Program-made: the position numbers and the translations under genes
Shown here: positions 1 to 4,921 of the stretch, in pieces
Position numbering within the stretch: position 1 is the stretch's first letter
How the letters are laid out: every line of letters starts with the position of its first letter
Source of the DNA: UBA5603 sp964501315
GTDB lineage: Bacteria; Bacillota_I; Bacilli_A; Izemoplasmatales; Hujiaoplasmataceae
DNA length: 10,978 bases
NCBI GenBank assembly: GCA_964501315.1
Contig: CAZCSO010000033.1
Span: 1 to 10,978 of the forward strand
Direction: 5' to 3'
Notes under the pieces: model-generated
Told to the model about the DNA's origin: nothing
The model's input: only the letters and a program-made list of their open reading frames with translations
Database searches by the model: none

Positions 1-72
1 AGTTCCCAATATTGCTATGAATGAGTCACCGCTAGGATCTAGATACATTACTGGAGTAATGTAGTCAGACAT
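1..72 (-). CDS. orphan Rhs tip CT-D, first 24 codons
   Basis: An ATG at 72 opens MSDYITPVMYLDPSG, the same 15 codons as CT-B apart from one silent base, then diverges to DSFIAILGT and leaves the window. This is the junction of a further displaced tip with a different toxin body. As with CT-B there is no Shine-Dalgarno sequence before ATG. The toxin type cannot be told from nine unique residues. Confidence 0.6.
   Translation of the reverse strand, partial: MSDYITPVMYLDPSGDSFIAILGT
44..63. repeat. junction inverted repeat of CT-D
   Basis: TACATTAC-TGGA-GTAATGTA has perfect 8-bp arms around a 4-base loop. In coding sense it encodes YITPVMY, the tip-boundary codons. Confidence 0.8.
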
Positions 73-115
73 AACCCAAATTGCTAAAGCCTCAATATTT
101 ATCAGCTAAAATTCT

Positions 116-144
116 ATTATAAAGAATGCTATATATTAAGCCAA
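116..144 (-). promoter_or_regulatory. candidate promoter ahead of orphan tip CT-D
   Basis: Copy of the site at 3699-3727: TTGGCT, 17 bases, TATAAT on the minus strand, between immA' and the CT-D start. It would serve the part of the array that lies beyond the left edge of the window. Confidence 0.38.
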
Positions 145-147
145 TTA

Positions 148-642
148 CTAGTGCAACATTTTATGTTTTTCAATGTAATTTTGAAGCAATCCCCAATTTT
201 CTATAGAGTATGACACTTTGAATTTTCTTGATTCTTCATATCTGACAATCAATGCTCCTTTACTCATAACACATATTGCATTTTTATACGATATACAATC
301 AGTTCTGAATAATGTTTTGCACTCAAAATATTCTTCGTGAAGAACAACTTTCCAAAACACGAAAAATAGTATTGGCAGTATATACATCAAATCAAATAGT
401 AATAATACTGTTCCACCTATTATTTGATTTGTAAAAAATGCATATAAAGTCAACGGAATAAAAATAACTAATCCCCCAATACCAACATATAAAATCACCT
501 TAGGATATTTTAATACTGATACATTTTTATCGTCAGTATCTATATCTTTTGATAGCATAATATTCTTCTTTACTCTAATTACTATCAAGGAGGTAATAAT
601 CAATGTGGATATATAAATGGCTATTCTTATATAAATGTCCAT
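148..642 (-). CDS. second copy of the CT-A immunity protein (immA')
   Basis: 164-residue protein identical to the one encoded at 3731-4225, including its AGGAGG ribosome site (651-656). It has three predicted membrane segments and a PH-like C-terminal domain. It sits behind the orphan copy of the same tip. Two expressed copies could double immunity dosage. More simply, the copy is part of the 1311-bp duplication. Complete identity means the duplication is recent or the copies are kept alike by gene conversion. Confidence 0.75.
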   Translation of the reverse strand: MDIYIRIAIYISTLIITSLIVIRVKKNIMLSKDIDTDDKNVSVLKYPKVILYVGIGGLVIFIPLTLYAFFTNQIIGGTVLLLFDLMYILPILFFVFWKVVLHEEYFECKTLFRTDCISYKNAICVMSKGALIVRYEESRKFKVSYSIENWGLLQNYIEKHKMLH

Positions 643-660
643 AATAACTTCCTCCTATAA

Positions 661-1431
661 TTAATATAATAGCTTTAGGTAAAACTGCATATAAGCATTA
701 TAGTAACTAGAAATCAACACTTGTGTTATGGCATATTGATTCAAAGCGCTTGTTGCCCTGGTAACTCTACCCCAATTACTGTGAAGACCAAATGTGTATT
801 GCGAGCTTGAGGCGTATCCACCATTATTGTATCTATCAATAATTAACTTCCGCGTCTCAAGTGCAGCGCTTCTTGCCCCTGTCTGATTATACTGTGCTCC
901 TGGGCCAGAGACAAAAGCAAGTACTCCACCTAAAGCTGCGGCACCAAAAGCTTTTCCCCATGAAATATCATTACCAGATATCATATCAGAGCCGATGCTA
1001 CTCATGAAGCCTGTACCGCATCCGGCCAGTGTCATTCCGAGCCTTGATATAGCTGAACCTCCAAAAGCTCCCATAACCCCGCCAACAGAAGCATCAAGTA
1101 ATACTTGCCCTATGTTTATTGACCCAGTTGTAGCATATTGTAATCCGGCTGAGATTCCACCACCAACACCCGCGCCAATCAAAGCTCCAACAATTACTGG
1201 TAAAGCTGTTCCGCCTGATGCCACTGTAATCGCAGCAACTGTTGCAACTACTACTATTGCAATTGCAACAGCCGCAACTCCAACCCAAATTCCATCCCAA
1301 TCTATAGATGCTCCGGTTATGTCCGTATACAATACTGGAGTAATGTATCTAGAAGTATGCACTGATTCATCTACTACGAATGGAATAATATTATAATAAA
1401 TTAAAATATATACTGCATTACCTTTAAACAA
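661..1431 (-). CDS. orphan copy of tip CT-A (CT-A')
   Basis: From the proline of PVLYTDITG onward this frame is identical in protein sequence to the tip at the end of rhs. Ahead of it are only about 30 codons unrelated to the Rhs core, ending DESVHTSRYITPV. The first possible start is TTG at 1431, six bases beyond the immC stop, with AAGGA at very short spacing, so translation is doubtful. It is a displaced toxin cassette: the source of, or a leftover from, the tip now joined to rhs. Its immunity gene follows at 148-642 with the same 18-base gap and ribosome site. Confidence 0.75.
   Translation of the reverse strand: MFKGNAVYILIYYNIIPFVVDESVHTSRYITPVLYTDITGASIDWDGIWVGVAAVAIAIVVVATVAAITVASGGTALPVIVGALIGAGVGGGISAGLQYATTGSINIGQVLLDASVGGVMGAFGGSAISRLGMTLAGCGTGFMSSIGSDMISGNDISWGKAFGAAALGGVLAFVSGPGAQYNQTGARSAALETRKLIIDRYNNGGYASSSQYTFGLHSNWGRVTRATSALNQYAITQVLISSYYNAYMQFYLKLLY
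1328..1347. repeat. junction inverted repeat of CT-A'
   Basis: TACAATAC-TGGA-GTAATGTA has arms matching at 7 of 8 positions. The 1311-bp duplication ends at the last loop base (1339). The right arm with its flank (GTAATGTATCTAGA, 1340-1353) is the reverse complement of 38-51 at the CT-D junction. Confidence 0.7.
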
Positions 1432-1437
1432 TAATCC

Positions 1438-1950
1438 TTATTTTTGCCAAATAAAAATAGGGGTTACATAATCTCTGTTTTGAATAAATTTACCAATCTT
1501 GTTCTTTATGCAGTCTCTTTTGCATAGTTTGTGAAGTACTTCAATGTTTCTTTTGTCAACGTTGAAGAAAAACTCGTCTTTGCGGAAGCCATGTGCATGT
1601 TTCGTAATTTCAAAAACAAGGCATTTTCTATATAATCTTGTCTCAATGGATACATCAATAATATCTTCCCAATCAAAAATTAGGATTCCCTTTTTATGAA
1701 TATTCCATGAGATTCCGTTATCTAAAATTGTGAACTTCGAAAGATAAGTTCTTGGTCCAACAATTATAGGTAATGAAGATATGAAGAAAGCAATTATAAG
1801 AAACAATAAATATACTAATGTCGATTTTGTATCTAATTCCTCATATGTTGAAATTATGAAGTATGCGACTATAAATAAAACTTCGCCAATTGTGGTTACT
1901 AATATATTATTAATTAACCAATACTTGCTTTTTAAAAAAGTAGTCTTCAT
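1438..1950 (-). CDS. putative membrane immunity protein for tip CT-C (immC)
   Basis: 170-residue membrane protein from the ATG at 1950. An upstream in-frame ATG at 1971 would add seven residues but has no ribosome site, while AAAGGA lies 8 bases before the chosen ATG. Two or three hydrophobic segments occupy about the first 65 residues (INNILVTTIGEVLFIVAYFI; TLVYLLFLIIAFFISSLPII). A soluble C-terminal domain follows, with strands such as FTILDNGISWN, ILIFDWEDIIDVSIE and CLVFEITK, a pattern like bacterial PH-like domains. The layout matches immA, although the sequences are clearly different. Its position behind the decayed CT-C makes immunity to that tip the likely role. An orphan immunity gene of this kind can protect against siblings that still carry the toxin. 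Confidence 0.65.
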   Translation of the reverse strand: MKTTFLKSKYWLINNILVTTIGEVLFIVAYFIISTYEELDTKSTLVYLLFLIIAFFISSLPIIVGPRTYLSKFTILDNGISWNIHKKGILIFDWEDIIDVSIETRLYRKCLVFEITKHAHGFRKDEFFFNVDKRNIEVLHKLCKRDCIKNKIGKFIQNRDYVTPIFIWQK

Positions 1951-1989
1951 TCTTAATTTCCTTTCATACATTAATTGATTATGGAAATG

Positions 1990-2259
1990 TTAGTCATCCG
2001 ACGAATTGTCTTGAAAAATTAGTGAAAGAATATCAATTATAATTTCACCACCAACACAAAACCCTGTCATCATTCCTTTTCCAAGTGATTGAACTGTACT
2101 TCCTTGTGGAAACGTGGAACCTAGTAATGCAAACGTTCCATATGCGAAACCACTCGTATATACATCATTCCAATTGATGTTATTTTTTCCATTTTCAATC
2201 CTTTGGGTCCAATAGTTTCCGTATCCACCGCCGATTGCACCAAATCCAAAAGATGCTGC
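1990..2259 (-). pseudogene. remnant of orphan Rhs tip CT-C
   Basis: An open frame of 89 codons without a usable start follows an in-frame TAA at 2260-2262 on the minus strand. It reads AASFGFGAIGGGYGNYW, then NNINWNDVYTSGFAYGTFALLGS, and ends LSLIFQDNSSDD. The Gly-rich membrane-like pattern and the 'NGxNxINWNDV' motif resemble the pretoxin part of other Rhs tips, including 'TTGSINIGQVLLDASVGG' of CT-A. The junction segment (YITPV..Y) and front part are missing; the gap between immB and this frame holds only a palindrome and non-homologous sequence. It is interpreted as a decayed tip whose immunity gene, immC, has survived 39 bases downstream. Confidence 0.65.
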
Positions 2260-2267
2260 TTAAATAC

Positions 2268-2283
2268 AGCAGAAATTTCTGCT
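2268..2283. repeat. 16-bp perfect palindrome at the broken end of CT-C
   Basis: AGCAGAAATTTCTGCT equals its own reverse complement. It lies 9 bases upstream, in reading direction, of the first open codon of the CT-C remnant, and a second short inverted repeat (TGCTG/CAGCA) overlaps it. It may mark the deletion or recombination point that removed the front of this cassette. It could also be a weak terminator on the plus strand, since TTTATTT follows. Confidence 0.6.
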
Positions 2284-2355
2284 TTATTTAATTGTAATGA
2301 AATTGTGTTTACTAGTCTGTATTTTTTATATATAACTATTTCAGAAATCTCGATG

Positions 2356-3078
2356 TTATAATGGTTCATTCCAAGGAGAGTTAACTAAAAAATCATTTAA
2401 ATCATCTTGATATGTAAAATAATCCGTAAATATTCGATACCCCACTTCACTGTCATAAGTTCCATCAGGATTAAACAACATTATTACCCACTTGTTACTC
2501 AATCTAGCTTCAGCCACAATTAATACCCTCCCAAAGTCGTCAGAAATATAGTAATATAAATTTCTATCATCAGGGAAATGTTCATCTTCAGGAAATATGT
2601 ACTCATATAATGGAGCTATTTGTTCATAAGTTAGTGGTGAATCTTGTTTAGTTATTGCTATTTCTGAGCACTTGATACGATTTTGATCTATTTCGGAGTC
2701 CCAGTCGTTATCAATCTTTAATTCTTGAATCTTGCTTGCGCTAAACTCATTATTTGAAGAAGAAATATAGTTTTGATTTGAATAATAACATACTTCATTC
2801 TCGTCTGAATACTGCATAACTAATAAACTATACGAACTAATATTATTACCCTCAAAATAAGTAAAAAGAATTTTACCATTGTCATCATATTCTAGAATAT
2901 CAATCTCAGGATCAAATCTAATTTCACTTTGAATAAATCCTTTTGTGCCTGGAATAACATTCAATGCCTGAGTATATAGGTTAGAATAATCTCCTTCATA
3001 TTCAAATGAGTAATTTCCACAACTGTTAATACCAAATATTACTAATAACATAGTAAAAATCATTATAAGTTTTCTCAT
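2356..3078 (-). CDS. putative lipoprotein immunity protein for tip CT-B (immB)
   Basis: 240-residue predicted lipoprotein of unknown family. A basic start (MRK), a hydrophobic stretch and the lipobox-like INSC with Cys20 predict lipid anchoring on the outer face of the membrane. The mature part is acidic and rich in Tyr and Asp, and probably beta-rich, with no catalytic motif that I recognise. AGGAG at 3089-3093 overlaps the CT-B stop codon and lies 10 bases before ATG, and the gap between genes is 13 bases, so the two could be translationally coupled. Its place directly behind a metalloprotease tip makes it the likely immunity protein. Export of the antidote suggests that the CT-B target is reached outside the cytoplasmic membrane, or that the toxin is intercepted there. 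Confidence 0.7.
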   Translation of the reverse strand: MRKLIMIFTMLLVIFGINSCGNYSFEYEGDYSNLYTQALNVIPGTKGFIQSEIRFDPEIDILEYDDNGKILFTYFEGNNISSYSLLVMQYSDENEVCYYSNQNYISSSNNEFSASKIQELKIDNDWDSEIDQNRIKCSEIAITKQDSPLTYEQIAPLYEYIFPEDEHFPDDRNLYYYISDDFGRVLIVAEARLSNKWVIMLFNPDGTYDSEVGYRIFTDYFTYQDDLNDFLVNSPWNEPL

Positions 3079-3091
3079 AGACTATATTCTC

Positions 3092-3655
3092 CTATATTAA
3101 AAAGATTCCAATTAAATAAGCAATTGACTCATAAACGCTACTTGAACTATGTTGCTGTCTCGAAACCCCTCCAAATAAGTCTGCACTTCTTTCCCATGGT
3201 TTGTTGTAATAATATCCTGATCCTAAATTTGCCATTGAAGGTATACCATAAAAAATGAAATATTTAGGAACCCCAACGATAGCTAATTGAATGAAATGAC
3301 CCCATTCATGTTTAACAGTAATAGTGCTTTCTCCTTTTTCTAGAAACATTGCACCCATTGAAAAAGATCTATGTTTGGTAAAGTCAAAATCAACTCTAAC
3401 AACAAGCTGGCCTTTGTAAAAAGACATTTTTAGAGAGTTTGTGACAAGGGTTTCGTCACTATTAAATGGATTCCATCCAATATATATCAAGTCTTGTCTC
3501 ACTTCTTCATCCCAAATAGACATTACTACAGCTGCAACATATCCGCCTGCGCTTGCAGAGGCACAAAGAATAACTCCAGATAATGCTAATAATAGTAAAA
3601 TTGGAAACTCCCCGCTAGGATCTAGATACATTACAGGAGTAATGTAGTCAGACAT
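3092..3655 (-). CDS. orphan Rhs tip CT-B with HEXXH metalloprotease motif
   Basis: 187-residue displaced Rhs C-terminus with no YD repeats of its own. It opens with the tip junction sequence MSDYITPVMYLDPSG, comparable to NNPVLYTDITG in rhs. A hydrophobic segment at about 17-47 is followed by a catalytic-looking region. This has HEWGH at residues 116-120, an HEXXH zinc-binding motif, then GVPKYFIFYGIPS, and WERSADLFGGV at 154-164, where E155 or D159 could be a third metal ligand. Similar HEXXH tips with a trailing 'Y..W.E..AD..GGV' signature occur on Clostridia-type Rhs proteins, from general family knowledge. The predicted activity is a zinc metalloprotease toxin. The ATG has no Shine-Dalgarno sequence nearby, so direct translation should be poor. 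The tip is probably a stored cassette, used after it is moved onto rhs. The following immB gene is the likely antidote. Confidence 0.75.
   Translation of the reverse strand: MSDYITPVMYLDPSGEFPILLLLALSGVILCASASAGGYVAAVVMSIWDEEVRQDLIYIGWNPFNSDETLVTNSLKMSFYKGQLVVRVDFDFTKHRSFSMGAMFLEKGESTITVKHEWGHFIQLAIVGVPKYFIFYGIPSMANLGSGYYYNKPWERSADLFGGVSRQQHSSSSVYESIAYLIGIFLI
3627..3646. repeat. junction inverted repeat of CT-B
   Basis: TACATTAC-AGGA-GTAATGTA has perfect 8-bp arms and encodes the same YITPVMY boundary as at CT-D. The loop differs by one base from the CT-D copy. Confidence 0.8.
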
Positions 3656-3698
3656 AACCCAAATTGCTAAAGCCTCAATATTTATCAGCTAAAATTCT

Positions 3699-3727
3699 AT
3701 TATAAAGAATGCTATATATTAAGCCAA
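3699..3727 (-). promoter_or_regulatory. candidate promoter ahead of orphan tip CT-B and immB
   Basis: On the minus strand TTGGCT and a perfect TATAAT are separated by exactly 17 bases. The pair lies just after the immA stop and about 40 bases before the CT-B ATG. It would let the orphan/immunity array be transcribed independently of rhs. The same site is present in the duplicate copy at 116-144. Confidence 0.4.
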
Positions 3728-3730
3728 TTA

Positions 3731-4225
3731 CTAGTGCAACATTTTATGTTTTTCAATGTAATTTTGAAGCAATCCCCAATTTTCTATAGAGTATGACACT
3801 TTGAATTTTCTTGATTCTTCATATCTGACAATCAATGCTCCTTTACTCATAACACATATTGCATTTTTATACGATATACAATCAGTTCTGAATAATGTTT
3901 TGCACTCAAAATATTCTTCGTGAAGAACAACTTTCCAAAACACGAAAAATAGTATTGGCAGTATATACATCAAATCAAATAGTAATAATACTGTTCCACC
4001 TATTATTTGATTTGTAAAAAATGCATATAAAGTCAACGGAATAAAAATAACTAATCCCCCAATACCAACATATAAAATCACCTTAGGATATTTTAATACT
4101 GATACATTTTTATCGTCAGTATCTATATCTTTTGATAGCATAATATTCTTCTTTACTCTAATTACTATCAAGGAGGTAATAATCAATGTGGATATATAAA
4201 TGGCTATTCTTATATAAATGTCCAT
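3731..4225 (-). CDS. putative membrane immunity protein for tip CT-A (immA)
   Basis: 164-residue protein with no family I can name firmly. It has three likely membrane segments, at about residues 4-23, 47-70 and 75-99. A C-terminal domain of some 65 residues follows (HEEYFECKTLF...ISYKNAICVMSKGALIVRY) with a beta-strand pattern reminiscent of bacterial PH-like domains. Position is the main evidence for function: it starts 18 bases after the rhs stop with a strong ribosome site, as immunity genes do behind polymorphic toxins, and its duplicate at 148-642 again follows a copy of the same tip. The pair was copied as a unit, which supports the cognate relation. A membrane location suggests that CT-A acts on the membrane or enters through it. 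I see no terminator after it, so transcription may continue into the orphan array. Confidence 0.72.
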   Translation of the reverse strand: MDIYIRIAIYISTLIITSLIVIRVKKNIMLSKDIDTDDKNVSVLKYPKVILYVGIGGLVIFIPLTLYAFFTNQIIGGTVLLLFDLMYILPILFFVFWKVVLHEEYFECKTLFRTDCISYKNAICVMSKGALIVRYEESRKFKVSYSIENWGLLQNYIEKHKMLH

Positions 4226-4233
4226 AATAACTT

Positions 4234-4239
4234 CCTCCT
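4234..4239 (-). promoter_or_regulatory. strong ribosome binding site of immA
   Basis: AGGAGG on the minus strand lies 8 bases before ATG at 4225, within the 18-base gap after the rhs stop. This near-consensus site predicts strong translation of the immunity gene from the rhs transcript. The same site occurs at 651-656 before immA'. Confidence 0.85.
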
Positions 4240-4243
4240 ATAA

Positions 4244-4921
4244 TTAATATAATAGCTTTAGGTAAAACTGCATATAAGCATTATAGTAACTAGAAATCAA
4301 CACTTGTGTTATGGCATATTGATTCAAAGCGCTTGTTGCCCTGGTAACTCTACCCCAATTACTGTGAAGACCAAATGTGTATTGCGAGCTTGAGGCGTAT
4401 CCACCATTATTGTATCTATCAATAATTAACTTCCGCGTCTCAAGTGCAGCGCTTCTTGCCCCTGTCTGATTATACTGTGCTCCTGGGCCAGAGACAAAAG
4501 CAAGTACTCCACCTAAAGCTGCGGCACCAAAAGCTTTTCCCCATGAAATATCATTACCAGATATCATATCAGAGCCGATGCTACTCATGAAGCCTGTACC
4601 GCATCCGGCCAGTGTCATTCCGAGCCTTGATATAGCTGAACCTCCAAAAGCTCCCATAACCCCGCCAACAGAAGCATCAAGTAATACTTGCCCTATGTTT
4701 ATTGACCCAGTTGTAGCATATTGTAATCCGGCTGAGATTCCACCACCAACACCCGCGCCAATCAAAGCTCCAACAATTACTGGTAAAGCTGTTCCGCCTG
4801 ATGCCACTGTAATCGCAGCAACTGTTGCAACTACTACTATTGCAATTGCAACAGCCGCAACTCCAACCCAAATTCCATCCCAATCTATAGATGCTCCGGT
4901 TATGTCCGTATACAATACTGG
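4244..4921 (-). other. variable C-terminal tip CT-A of the Rhs protein (toxin region)
   Basis: The tip starts at Pro1753 of the main frame in NNPVLYTDITG, the usual core/tip boundary. Residues 1768-1900 are hydrophobic and very rich in Gly and Ala (GALIGAGVGGGISAGLQYATTG, shortened here to its key pattern of G-x3-G steps). This resembles the glycine-zipper, membrane-seeking pretoxin segment of many Rhs tips. The last 75 or so residues (from GARSAALETRKLI) are a polar then aromatic domain that I do not recognise, and no catalytic motif is obvious. A membrane-bound immunity protein downstream fits action at or across a membrane, but that is inference. An almost identical copy lies at 661-1338. 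Confidence 0.75.

Larger units (their letters stand above)
29..1339. repeat. 1311-bp direct repeat, copy in the orphan array
   Basis: Second copy of the repeat at 3612-4922. It ends on one side at codon 15 of CT-D (PSG) and on the other inside the loop of the junction inverted repeat ahead of CT-A'. RecA-type recombination between the copies would remove 3583 bp carrying CT-B, immB, CT-C and immC. Confidence 0.93.

Noticed and set aside
1094..1300. Cys/Asn-rich minus-strand open frame, with a copy at 4677-4883
   Set aside because: Out-of-frame shadow of the CT-A coding region with low-complexity composition.
995..1396. Pro/Ala-rich plus-strand open frame, with a counterpart at 4578-4937
   Set aside because: It is the antisense reading of the Gly/Ala-rich tip CT-A; Gly codons on one strand give Pro codons on the other.
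2121..2369. 82-codon minus-strand frame overlapping the end of immB and the CT-C remnant
   Set aside because: It runs out of frame through the clearly Gly-rich CT-C remnant, its start overlaps immB without a convincing ribosome site, and its residues show no coherent domain.
3699..3712. ATTCT-N7-AGAAT hairpin followed by TTTT after immA as a terminator
   Set aside because: Only five AT-rich pairs, and it overlaps the candidate promoter -10 box; too weak to call a terminator.
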